DNA of 64,000 nt from Apoda limacodes (lineage: Eukaryota; Arthropoda; Insecta; Lepidoptera; Limacodidae). The notes below the pieces were generated by a model, which saw nothing but the letters and a program-made list of their open reading frames with translations, was not told the DNA's origin and ran no database searches. Position numbers and translations under genes: made by a program. Positions 36,225-48,900 of the stretch are shown here, in pieces. The stretch spans positions 14,501,019 to 14,565,018 of the forward strand of contig OX291546.1 in NCBI GenBank assembly GCA_946406115.1, written 5' to 3'. The stretch's first letter is position 1. The number at the start of each line of letters is the position of its first letter.

Positions 36225-36422
36225 AGCACGGACGCTAAGCAGGAAGAATATCGTTCAATGACCGGTCACTATTTGTCTCTGTTGCAGGCGCATAATTATT
36301 TGCCGTCGCACTCGCACAGATGCGATGACCGCTGTCATAGAGGAGCGCAACGGCAAATAATTATGCGCGTTAAACAGAGACAAATTCTTTGAACGAAATT
36401 CTCCCTGCTTAGCGTCCGTGCT
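36225..36422. mobile_element. Imperfect palindromic element (fold-back MITE), 198 bp
   Basis: The left end 'agcacggacgctaagcagg' is repeated inverted at the right end. The arms stay alike for about 85 bp each, including 'tttgtctctgtt' and 'gcgcataattatttgccgt' blocks, with one gap of several bases, and meet near 36320. Such a structure would fold into a long hairpin. No clear target duplication was found, so the class is open. It is on the side where ZGPAT and raw converge. Confidence 0.8.
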
Positions 36423-37746
36423 ATACAAGGAATTCACAAAATAAAACTTTTATACAATTTACAAATTTATCTATTTACAAGTGATGTTTTAGTTTAAAAT
36501 AAGCGTACATGGCATAATATTACAAGTAAAATTTATATATTTTTCTATAAATTAGATATCAATTTGTACTATCAAACAATTAAAGTACAAGTTAATGGGT
36601 AATGTGACTAGCAAATAATATTTGCCGATAATATATATTTGTAGTATTTTAGTTACAGGGGGTCAAATATTTATAAAACTTAAATTACCTAGTATACCTA
36701 CTGTTAAAACCTACCTTCCTCTGGTATGGAATTAATATAATATTAAAACAATGGAATAATGCAATAAAATTTCAAATACACACACTAAGTACCTACTAAA
36801 ATTTTTGAAAAACAAAATATTAATTTATTTTTGACCTATAATAATTTAACCACTGAAACATGAGCAAAACATTTGTACTTTTACCACAAACCCATTTGCA
36901 TCTTCAGTACAGTTTTATTAATAAATTTAAACATTTTACAATGTACTTTTTAAAAGGAGTTTACAGCAGTAAGTAAATTAATTTATTTTTTAAAAACTGA
37001 TCACTTTCGCATCATAATCAATTAAAATTCTTTTACAAACTTTAAAATCAAAACTGTCTAATAAATTTTGGCCTCTTTTCGCCGAGAGGTTGCATATTTT
37101 AATAAACCCAAATGACACTAATGTCGCCTAAAGGCTTAATTTATGCTTTTTGGTTTTGATGTTCAGCGATAACACATTAGCAAATTCACACATAGTTTTT
37201 TTACAGTATGATAAAATATAACACTAAATGATACAATCTAGAATGTACTAAAACAAAAGAGAGAGCTAGAAAGTTTTTTTTTTCGATTTGATTCTTTTCC
37301 GACTTTGGTAAAGAGTTTAAAATACACAGTATACATATCTCACGTGTACAGTCAAAAGTTAAACATATTGAACTTGTGCCATTTAATTCGTTTTAAATAT
37401 TTAGAGTTAAAACAGGTCTCTCCTCAAATTTAAAATTGGCATTTTGGGATTAAAATTATTGAGACCCACTGTTGAAATTATCTGGCCAAACAAGTCCAGT
37501 CAACAAATTAAACGTTTTGAATAAAAATGAATATAGTAGGTGTGAAAACTTGACAATAATGTATTTGAAGACACTTCTAAATAACAAAAAACAGAATTAA
37601 CTTTTGATGTGATATAGTACATTAATTACAGCCTACATACACAGCCTAGACAATTATTACTTTTAGTGATCGAAGGCGTATAGAAAGGGCAATTGATGCA
37701 TGTGGTGCGCAGTAAGGCGGGGGGGGCAGCGCACCCGAGTAGCCTA

Positions 37747-37818
37747 TTAGAGTCTTATATTTCGTCGCGGCGCCATGAATGTCTCAACGTTGTCGGATTT
37801 ATCAAAGGCGACGACTGA
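37747..37818 (-). other. Candidate terminal exon, 23 codons plus stop
   Basis: On the - strand a good acceptor ('ttcattcatacag|') opens a frame reading 'SVVAFDKSDNVETFMAPRRN' plus three residues to a stop at 37747-37749. The local sequence is GC-richer than its surroundings. It starts in phase 0, as does the last raw exon, so it could be an alternative last exon of raw, or the end of another gene. The protein text is not recognised. Chance cannot be excluded. Confidence 0.3.
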
Positions 37819-39203
37819 CTGTATGAATGAAATTAATGTTTGGGCTGTGATATATGTGTGAGCTGTATCAGAATGAGTCCAATAAAGCTGAAAATGTAGA
37901 AAATATATTCCAGTTTACTATAATTTACGTGAAGTGATGTGAAGAAAGATTTTGTATGGAAAAGATGATTCTACTTAGGCCCAAAGTTGGCACTTTTCAA
38001 TGTTTTCATACATTCTTGCTTTGCGTCGAAACGATAGTAAACTCGTTTCACGCTAAGCCTTTCGGTCAAAGCCTTAATAACTTGACAAAGCAAGCTTTTG
38101 AAGAATTTAGAATACTTATAATATATTTAAACTTGTATACAACATTTCATTTCTATTTAAACAATAGGTTTTGTGGCTAATTTCATGTTAATCTTTTGTG
38201 GCTAACTTTACAATTCAACGTTTGTATCTTTACGTTAAATACAATCTCAAAACCCTTTAAATTATTCTCATTAATAAGCCCAAATAATTTAGGATTGTGT
38301 AAGAGGATAGAGTATTCATACTAGATCTGGCACTAATATAATCAATGGGTTTACGCCTTATATGTTATTTAAAATAACACAAAAGAAATTTTATACTTCC
38401 AATGCATGCTTTTTACCAAAAAACATTTTGTAAGCACATTTTTGTGAAGGAGAATGGACAAGTCTATGAACCTTGATCTAAAAAATTAAAAGTTTGCCCC
38501 CAGGGTTGACACATAATGCTTTAAGAAATAGTAGTTTCATTGAAATTTTTTATCCATTGGACGGTTAAAATTACCCTGGGAGTATATTTTTTTTGGACCA
38601 GATTGCCCATTCTCGTTTATACCAATTGAAGACAATACTGTACTTTAAAGTTATCACATCAAAAAACAGTGAATGTCTAACATGTGATATACAGTGTTGA
38701 ATTTGTAATAAAAAATTAAAATATAAAAAAAATAGTGATGTCAAAGAGTACATATTTTTAATAACCTTATAGACAAACTGCCCTGTTATTTCCTAACCAA
38801 AATCATCACAGATGTTTAATCTTCAAAACAACCTGTCATCAGAACCTTTCATTCTACCTCACGCATCCTACGTTAAATTGCATTAAAATATAGTGCCTAC
38901 GAATTATATTAGACTATATATTACATTAGAGAGTGCCTAAATAAAAGAGAGACATTCTTTGTACTAATCTAAACGTCTTTAAAATAATAAGTACATACAC
39001 GCATTATGAGACTCTTGACATGTCAAAACAACTAAGTTTTATTCCTATACCATGCGTATTAAACACTGTTGAAGCTTTTTAGTTTTTAAATCGCGACATA
39101 CTAAAATATTGAAAGGATTATGTATGTATTCTGTAATGTTTAGTTGCCTCAACATATTTTGCTCACTGAAGCGATGACTACAGCCTATCTAGTCAAATAA
39201 CTT

Positions 39204-39263
39204 TAGCGGATTTAAAACTATTTAGACGACAAGTAGCGGATTTAAAACTATTTAGACGACAAG
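39204..39263. repeat. Perfect 30-bp tandem duplication
   Basis: Two identical adjacent units begin 'tagcggatttaaaacta' at 39204 and 39234. Identity suggests a recent slip event. Confidence 0.9.
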
Positions 39264-39499
39264 AAAATTCCTCAAGGTACTAGAATGTTCTATGGGAACA
39301 CCGAAACAAAGTGTCGTAGTGATGTGGATACAGTTCTCCGTCAAATAGTAGAACGGATAGTAGAATGGACGTGATGGATAAGACAGCATGCCATATGTAT
39401 GTATCTTTTCCCTAAAAATACTAAACTTGTAAATTTGGAATACGGGGCTGCTGTACTGTATAGTATTGATTTGACTGGACACTGTAACAGCAACGCAGG

Positions 39500-39945
39500 G
39501 TGTCAACTAAAAGTTGTGTACTGTGGTCGCCGGCTTTTATCGAGCACTCGGCCGTAGTAGTCGAAGTGTCGACAATCACTTAGCTTAGGTACAGTGATCG
39601 CAGGGTATCGAATAATATTTGGTTTTAATCGTCGAAGATTGTCAACATTCAGCTATAGGTAGTGATCGTGGTTTGACACGAACAACATTTCGCTTCAATT
39701 GACGCAAGCTGCAGTCCAGCATTTTGCTATAATAGTAGGCTCAGATTGGCGTCTAACACTTGGCTATAAATAGGCGCATGCTGTTGTGTAACCTGCTGAT
39801 ATAGCGCTTGGAGGTTGTCGCCGAACATTCAGCTAACACTCGACTGTATTATAGTAGCTGCAGTTATGCAGCGTGTCGACGAACACCCGTGTACTAGGTG
39901 TTGTAACACTTGGCTATAGTGTAGGCCGCAGTCGGTCGAGCACGC
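39500..39945. repeat. Degenerate tandem array overlapping the raw stop codon
   Basis: On the - strand several units carry 'tatagccaagtgtta' or variants ('tatagctgaatgttga', 'cagtcgagtgttagctgaat', 'taagctaagtgattg') followed by 'cgacac'-type blocks, spaced roughly 60-110 bp apart. The last codons and the TAG stop of raw (39914-39945) lie within the first unit. The array is therefore 3' UTR sequence related to the coding end. Confidence 0.5.
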
Positions 39946-42900
39946 ATCGCATGGTGTCCTCGAGGTTATCACAAACTGGTACGCCGGAGCGCTGCGCGAG
40001 GTCCGCCAGGTAATGCCGGCCGCGGTTGTAGTCGCGAACCGCAGCCTCGCTGTACTGCAAACATACACACCACGTCACATAAAAGGCCGTATTTTTATGA
40101 CTCAGAGGCAATGATAGTACTCGCTTTCTAGCGAAAAACAATGCGATCCTACCAACTAGAAATAGGAAAGCTACCGCGCCATTTTTCGTATTTTTTGCTG
40201 TCGAATAAATCAGTCAATTGGGGAATCCGAAAAATGTCATTTACAGTAACAAATATATTAAAATTAATAGAATTATTTACTAACTATTATATTATTCCTA
40301 GTTTTATATATTTTTATAACTATTCTTATGCTTAGTTGGAACGGCGTGTATAAGAAATCATTCCCTTAGTTTTTCTCTCCGTTGTATAAAAAAAAATATT
40401 TGAACTGGACATTTTCCATAAAAAAGAATAAGTTTATATCTTACGGGATGTGCTTGTTTATGGTCCATGGATTGAATGAGGAGCACAGTAGCGTTAGGTC
40501 GTAAACCCATATAGTGCGCAGCCAGCACCATCGCAGAGAAGCACGGCGCCGATGACGACAAGGAGAACACCAGCACACGAGACCCCAGCAGAAGGTCCTC
40601 GTCATATGTGCCTGCACATTACCAGTGGGTCAGATAAAACAAGTTAAATAGATTTATGAAACAACTAGCTTTTACCCGCGGTTCCATCCGACCTAAATTC
40701 AGTTATCGGTGTATGATTTTAACGGTAACTCCTCAATTATAGAAAAAAAATCGAATCACATTTGACGTTTTCTGTCCTTCCATCCTCGGGACTCAAACTA
40801 TCTCCATGCAAAATTTCATCTTAATGGGCTGTACCCATTAAGATGAAATTTTAAGCGTGAAGAGGTATCATACAGATAGAGTTGCTTTCGCATTTATAAT
40901 AACAGTATAAAATAATAAAACAGGATATACATAATTATGTTGTGTCCTGAATAGGTAAAACACATGTCAGGTCTACTGTGTTTGTTACTTCTATGTGCAG
41001 ATTTTGCCGTAATTAGCACCATCAAATTGCTCGCATGGAAATATAATAACAAATCGTGGCTTTTGTCACGTCTGTGTTAAACGATACTTCTTGTCTATTA
41101 GCACAGCATCTTAAAAACATGATTGTTTCCAAACGGACGTATCTACATTATAACAGAATATATGAACATTGTAACGGAAAACTAATATCATGGATTCGGC
41201 ACATGATTAGTGACTCTGGCGTCGGAAATTTGTGTTGGTTTTTTTAAAATTTTAATACAAAAAGATTAGTTTTTTTACTGAAAACAGTACAATATGACTG
41301 TAATGGTGTATCTTAACAAAGCGAAGAAACATGTAAAAAAAATTAAAAACATTTTTTTCCTCACTGCATATTGAAAAAAAGTAATAAAAAAAACTATAAA
41401 TGGAATTCAAAGAAACGTTAATAGTAATTTTATACGGTTTGTCAGTAATACAACAAATAAATAGCTAAGAAAATGAATTAACCAAAGCAAAACTTCGCTA
41501 CGCAAGTCAGAAAACACTTATGCGCATACATACATAGATCTTATCTGGAACAATAACTTATATGTTCTCACCTCCACTTAAAAGTTTTAATAATATAACT
41601 TTCTATAGAAAAAGTTATATTATTTGTAGTGCCTTATCTTGTTGTGAAGCAATAATTATTTTAGTTGCTTAAAGTATAGGATATTCTTACCTTTAAAAGG
41701 TTGTGGGGTAATGTCCTCAGTGACTTTGTAAAAGTCTGAAGCACTGAGTCTGTCATTGGGGTCCGGGTGGTCTCCGTGCGGGGCACGATCCCTGAACTGT
41801 ATATCATCATCGTCCGGGACAGTTCGCGATTTTCTATCCCGGTATCCGGGGTCGGCGTGTGTAACGCGATCCCTTAACTGAACATCTTCGTCCCGGTAAC
41901 CCGGATAACCAGAATCGTCATTTTCGTCCGGGACAGCGGAACGCGGCTTCTTGTCGCGGTGAGGTGACTCCGGCATCGCCGCCGACCGACGCGCCGGTGC
42001 GCTGAACATGCGCGTGTAATCGTTCGCGCGCGGTATCACATACGTGAACCCTTCCCGCCTTAACATCTCTTCTGGACGTGTACTGCTGCTCTGTAAAAAC
42101 AAAATGCCCTATCGTTAAAACAATTTAATAATATTGTCGTAGTTAAACAACAAAGTTAAGACGGTTTCGTGGCCTAGCTAGTATTGTTCTAGTATTCTGT
42201 CTGTTCATAACCTGAGCATTGTTGTCAAATCATAGGTAATTTTACAACTATTATGACAGTGATTTTAGAACCGAACTTAGATAGGAACACAACTTAACCT
42301 AAGAAACATAAAATTACAGCCATTACTGCTCCATCGCCGGACTTTTGGGGCGAGACTCTGAAGGAGCCAAAAGGGGCGTTCCCCGTTACGAACGAGTGTA
42401 CTGAAGGTCGGGGGGGGGGGGGGGGGGCTACTAGGGGAGTTCGTCGTCAGGGGCCGTCCGTACGGTAAATAAATTAAATTTTATATTTTATTAAACACAA
42501 ACTTATTTCCCCATTAGAAACTGAACAAAGCAGAAGAAATTCAATTCAAAACATTCCACCGAACAAACTAATTATAGTTCTTGCATTGGAACTTCTCGCG
42601 AACCGAAACTTTTACAAATTGTGACATTGATTAATGGCTACGTAAAATCATTATCGTTTATCTTTGTCAGTTTGTTTCTTTATTGCTGCATTTAAACGTA
42701 CTTCAGAGTATTTATGATCTAATTAACCTAATAAAACTTACAACGACATTAGCAATCAAATACCCAAGGTCAGAAAAGTTTTTCACACTGTACTCGCGAT
42801 AGGATATAGATAGTACCATAGTATAATACCTAAGGGTTTTTTTAAGTCTTTATAATTTCTTTAATTTTTAGTATAATTCAGTTTTTTAAGATAAGTTGAC

Positions 42901-45900
42901 TGTTCTTGGACACATGCATCAATTTAACACTAGATGGACCCTTTATTCTATTATTGTTTTTAATTAGAACCTAAATTATTATTTCTGTAAAGATATTTAA
43001 TAATACGGTAAGTTAATGATGTTTAAAATATCAGCTAGTAGTAAGACTCTTGTACATATCGAAAGTTAAGATCACGTTCACATAAACAAGATATTTTTTT
43101 AAAGTTTTATAATCTGATTGTCGATTGCACTTTTTATAAATATAGTCAGTCTACGGGCCGGACAAAAGGGTGCGTTTTTGCTGATCACATATATACATAC
43201 TTTGTATGGTTTGTATAGGATTATTCGCACGACTGACGAATAAAGTGCACGAGGTCATAATACATTGGAAATGTGGAATGTCTATCTTATGCGTGTATAT
43301 TTAAATATACTAACAGGAAAGGCCCCTCCGAGGTAGACATCATGCGTGGGCGCGCCTAGCATGGCCGGCAGTCTCTCGAGCCGCCGCTCCGTGCCTGGAG
43401 TAAATACAGAGTCTCCGCTGTCGGGTGAACCACACGATCCTTGTTCATCACTAGTCCTGTTCTGTGCACCCGCCTGAAAAAAATACCTTTTTTTATAACA
43501 AACGTTGATTCTGTTCTTTCTCTTACTTTTTACCGTTTTTTTTTTATTTTGATCGACTCCTGATGGTCGCAGCGTGATGTTATTTTAACACTAAAAAAAT
43601 TATTCATGTCCTTCAAGTGTATTGAAAACAGTCGTATGGCTATTTTAATCCAACTATAAATGATATTATTAAATTTATGAGCAATTTTCTCATAATCTTT
43701 AATCATAATCATAAGAGCAATCTATTAATAAAAATTTGCCAATACATTTTTACTAACAATAAGTAAGGTGTGAACAAACTGATTGCAACTCAATGTTTTA
43801 GTTGATATTAAAATTACCACTTAGCAACCCAACTTGATAATAGCTAACAAACACAAGTCAGCAACAAATTGTAATAGACGCTTATCAATAAACATATTTA
43901 CCTTAGGAATAAATAATCCCAATTTTCTTCCATAAGCCCTGAGCCTGTCATTGTGGACCCTTAAGCCGTTTCCTTCCCGTCCGCTCCCCGCTATACGCTC
44001 CGCTGGATCTTTCGCTCCTGCTATCGCGCCCGCTTCCGCTGCCGCCACAGTCTTTGCTTCGTGCCCATTCCGACCTTGACTCTCTGTTGACAACCGATTC
44101 CTCTAATAATATTTAATGATACTAACATTACAAGCACGACTCGAAAAACATGTTTACTAATAAAAATAGAGATACGAGAACGAACGACATTAGTCAACGT
44201 ACGTTTAAAGTCGTGCGTATAAATGATTAGAGTAAAAAAAAACATGAATGGGTACCTCGAAAATCACACCGTTCATGGTAAAAGCGAGTTCATAGAACAA
44301 TGAAGAAATGATAAGATAAGCCACAGATACAGGAACGAATGAATTACGACATTACCACTGAAATTATTAAGCGAACAAGCCGATAAACGTATAGGAATGA
44401 TTCACAATCAAGACAAGGCGCAAACAAAATGGAATGTATGATAAAAAATATGATGCACCATCCGGACACTATAATCTTCGATTCTCGAGGACTACCTTAT
44501 CGTACACCAATTTTGATAGTGAAGTTAAACGAAAAACGAATGTGCAGACCCACCGAATTATCAAGATCTGTCAGGTTGAGTAACTTATCAATTTGAGGTT
44601 ATTTATCTTGAGAATATCTTGTTCATAATATAGAACTATTGTTGGTGTTATGTAACCTTATATTATGTATGACTTATTTACATAGAAAAAAACCAGTATC
44701 AAGACAAGCACAAATGATAAATATTTGTCTTGTGCGGTTATCGAACCCACGCCCCTCAATTCAGCAGCTATATTGAAATGGTGTGAACTTACAATGACAC
44801 TAGCGACCAAACACCCAATGTCAGAAAAAAATGTTGTATTTACTGAACCTTAAGCAGGATAGGGCAGTGTTTGTCGTCTCAAATTTCAAAATGACATTTG
44901 CTTATAAGTGGCAGACCTAAAACACCAATTTACAGTTCGGATATTCTCGGGTTTCATGTGGTTTGCTGTTGGAAAACGAAGTTACCGAACGCAGCTCAGA
45001 AATTTTGTTTGTTTTTTTTCACACCATTCAGATTTCGGAAAAGTTGGTGGGTCTGCAAGTGCAATGAATGACGTCAGAACGTCGTCGTGCACGCACCGGT
45101 AACGGGATGGGCGATTAAATCCCGCAGCGATCTGAACGCGCGGCGTACTCGGGTCACCAGCCCCGGTTCGGTCTCTCCCTCCACCGTCCGCGCCAATCCT
45201 TCAACAAACACCACTTACTCACTACCCAACACCCGCTTAAGTTATCTATACCAATACACAACCACCTCGTTAGATACAACCTGCAAGCGTTTTTATGTAT
45301 ACAAGAAACATATTTGTTGCCAAGCAAGCAAAGCACTCTATGATCACGATAATCCCGGGGAACAATTTTGAAATTTGGCATTTTTTTAAACACCCGGTTT
45401 AAACCCGGTAAATTTCCGTAATAGTTACCTGGAAAAATTTTGATAGATGACAAATTTGTTGAAAATTTGACAGGACAACGGCTGTCGCGTCGGCTAGTTA
45501 GTTTTAAAACTAAGCATTTAAAAGTTTTATTTGCAAAATCTGAAAGCAAGTAAGCGAAATGTGGTACTGCACATAAATACAAATATCTACAGAGCAACAA
45601 ACAAGTTTCATGAATACATCTACAGTTACATGCATATATAGCATTTATCGAAATATTAAAGTATGAAACAAAGCTTACCGGAATCAGAAGCCAATTCAGC
45701 GACAGCAGCACAGAAGGTTTCGAAGTCGACCGTTTCTAGATTTGCCGGTATACACTTGTCGGCTAGTTCGCGCGGGGCCTTAGTGACATCTCTGACAGCA
45801 TCGACGGCTTTAGGGCGCGGCAGACGAGCGGTGCGACCGCCGGCAGCATCGTAGACGCGTTTGAGCCGCAGGATGGTGTGTCCGAGCGAGTGTCGCGGGT

Positions 45901-48900
45901 GCGTGCGGGCGCCACGCAGCACGGCTCGCGCGCACCGCAGCGCCGCCGGGATGTCTGTGAACGCGGGCAGACCACGCCTCTCTACCGCCTCTTGTAACGT
46001 CGCTCTTGCACGAGATAGTTCTATATACTCTCTGTAAAATTAAACATTTTTTCTTAATTCTACTTCTTAATTATAGATTTATTAATTACTAAAAAGCAAA
46101 GAAGTTATTATGATAAAGTACACTGTTAGTCTCCTGATATAACTGATATAAATGTCACAATCATTTTTAGATCAACAGCGTAGCAAGTGAAGCGTTTCAG
46201 CTTGATGTAGGTATACCGTCTGGTACTAGCTGGTCCGTGATGGGTTGATGTTGTACGTAATATGGTACTGACTGGTCAGGTTGACTTTAAATTCATGTGT
46301 AGGCAGGTAGTATCATGGTGTAGTGTATATGAGTATGTAGAATGAAATCAATGATGAGTTGCGGGATAAAAAGGAACCTATATACTTTTGTACCTTTTAA
46401 ACTATTCTGTGCCAAATTTAAGCTGCATTGAATGTTCCGCTGTGATGTGAAGGAAGCACATACAAACAAATTTACGAATGAATATTAAGTATACATTAAG
46501 GACTGCAACTAACTGGTCAGAGATCCGTTCGTCGCCGATGAGCTGATGTCGCTTGTAAGGGCGCAACACGAGAAGCAAGTCGCGCGGCGCTGCAGCCAGG
46601 TGAGCTGCCTCCACGCTGGCGCCCACCGCGCGCGTCTCGCTGTCTAGCACGAATAGGAGCGCGCGCGCCGCCGCCTTCGCGCGATGCTCCACTTCCATCA
46701 GCTCTTTAGACCAGTCCTCCACTTGCTAAATAACACACACGACTTATAAATATATGGTACTCCAGTGTACCTCTCCTTCTACTTCTTTAATTGTTTAGGT
46801 TACTTTCCAAAATACTATAATTCCTTGGTCTTGCACTTATTTGTGTTTGCAAAAAAGCAGAATCCCACGAACCGCCTATTGGACACACATTTTCTTATAT
46901 TCATCCTCTCAAAATGCCCAAACCACCTGATCATACCTTTTTTAATCCTTGCATCGCATCGCTCCCGTATCATATCTTATGACAGTGCGCGCGAGTGAAG
47001 AAGGCACTAATAGTTGGCAGAATGTTTACTTGCTATTTATTTCGCTTAAACGAAATTTGAAACTTTTGATGAATGTGAAATTATTAGGAAGGTTTTGGAA
47101 CGTAGACTCAAAGATTATATTACCTAATTTGATAAAAACCTACATTCGCCTAATTTCCCACATTCAGAGTGAATTCATGTCTCTCTCACATTTTCCAAGT
47201 ATACGATACTAGCACTTTTTCCACTTTCTTTTCTTTCACTACAACGTTGCATTCTGTAACAAAGTCACTCTTCAGTGCCAAAAATCGGGCAAGGAATAAA
47301 AGGGAATGTATGTAACATTAACTTTTACGCTTTGCATGATTTATCACATTGGTTACTATTTCTAGGAACACCTCTTCTGGTGATGCAAGGATCACGGTGA
47401 TCAATTAGGTGGATTGATCATCAGCATAGATGGCCTTGGTTTAAAACACATAATTAAACCACTTAACTCGGCAGTAGTTACAGTAAGAGTAATAAAGTAA
47501 TTCTATATTAATTTGACTGCCTTAGTAGCTCAGTTGAGAGTGATACTAGTAAGGGACGTAAGTTAGATCCCCGAGCAAGGCACACATTTAAACATATTTG
47601 TTTATGTAAAATAGTATTGTATAAGTACCTACATATTTGTATCAGTTGTCTGATACACATTTGCTTAGTTTGAGCCAGAGGGCGCTGTGCGATTTGTCCA
47701 GTATTATTTTTAGCAACAGAGTAAGAGAAAATTGACTACAGCGATGGACGTTGAAACTATCTGACCTGATATAGATATAAACCTGTCCTGCAGATTAGCT
47801 ATGACGTAATCATGCATTATGCAAAGGACCTCCATAATGTCCGATATGTAAATTAACAAAATGTAGACAATATCAGGCGTGTTGATAAGAAATAACTCCA
47901 TAGATAAGAATCGAGTGTAACTATACAATGACACAGGCCTAACAGTTAGGTTGTTTGTAAAATTTGTGTCAATATCAACCATATCTGTATCTAGACTCCT
48001 ACTGCTGGACAACAGCTTTATCCAACTTCCTACACAGCGCTATGTAACCAACGGCTTAGTCAATGATTTAACATTTGCATTTTATATCCTTGAAATACAT
48101 GTTAGATTTTCATATGTATGAATATACCTAAATACAATTCAAATAATGAAAAATGCGATTATGCTTAATCTACCTTCATGACAGAGTTAAAAAAATAAAT
48201 AAACTGCTATTGGTCTGTACGGAATTAGACAGAAGCGACGGAGCTTGCAAAATCTAAATGGACACAACGACCCGATTATTGAGATAAAGTTACATTGCAA
48301 CATAGTTTGAATCGTTAGGTTACAAAGTATCGTGACAAACTTGACGAGTATAATGTTAAAAATGTAGACGATTATGTTCAATTAAGGATAAACGATACAA
48401 ATATAAATAATTAACATCCACGTACATACATATACACTGTGTTAAGAGCTGGAAGTCTTTTCTCTTTATTAAGATAAATATGTATAGTAATGGTAAGTTA
48501 CTAAGATACTCATAGAGTGAACCAATGAAGTCATAGCAACCTAGCAGTAAGGGTACCGAAGGATCAGGGTCTTATGTTCAAATTCCGCATAATAGTATTA
48601 ATAATATATTTCTTTGTTTATAAAATATCTACTCAAACCGTCTACCTAACTTATCTAGCGAGGTTTAATAAAAAAAAATAGATACAATTGTTTGTGATTG
48701 CACGTACCCAACGATAAAACTCTTAACTCTTGCTATACTGCTTGTTGTCATAGCAACGGCTATAAAAAATATTTAAAACAGAAAAACTACCAAAGCTGTT
48801 TTATATCCATAAAAAATAATAAAAATCAAAATACAATACTCAAAAACCCGACAATTACATACCGCTCTAAGATAATGGAAGATGAAGACAAGACAACATA

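Larger units (their letters stand above)
36423..39913. other. AT-rich convergent region, probably in part raw 3' UTR
   Basis: Between the palindromic element and the raw stop there is long AT-rich sequence with few transposon traces. It contains a candidate short exon on the - strand (37747-37818), a perfect 30-bp tandem duplication (39204-39263) and a degenerate tandem array (39500-39945). Where raw transcription ends could not be decided. Confidence 0.4.

Noticed and set aside
43821..44093. 90-codon ORF as a separate small gene
   Set aside because: Its coding-like part is raw exon 5; the remainder after 43902 is intron behind a normal donor.
45154..45711. 185-codon - strand open frame
   Set aside because: It overlaps two raw exons in a different phase and is Cys/Leu-rich random text; the spliced raw frame explains the locus better.
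47517..47590. Possible functional tRNA gene
   Set aside because: A-box and B-box-like blocks exist but the acceptor and anticodon stems do not pair well, and the sequence continues into a SINE body.
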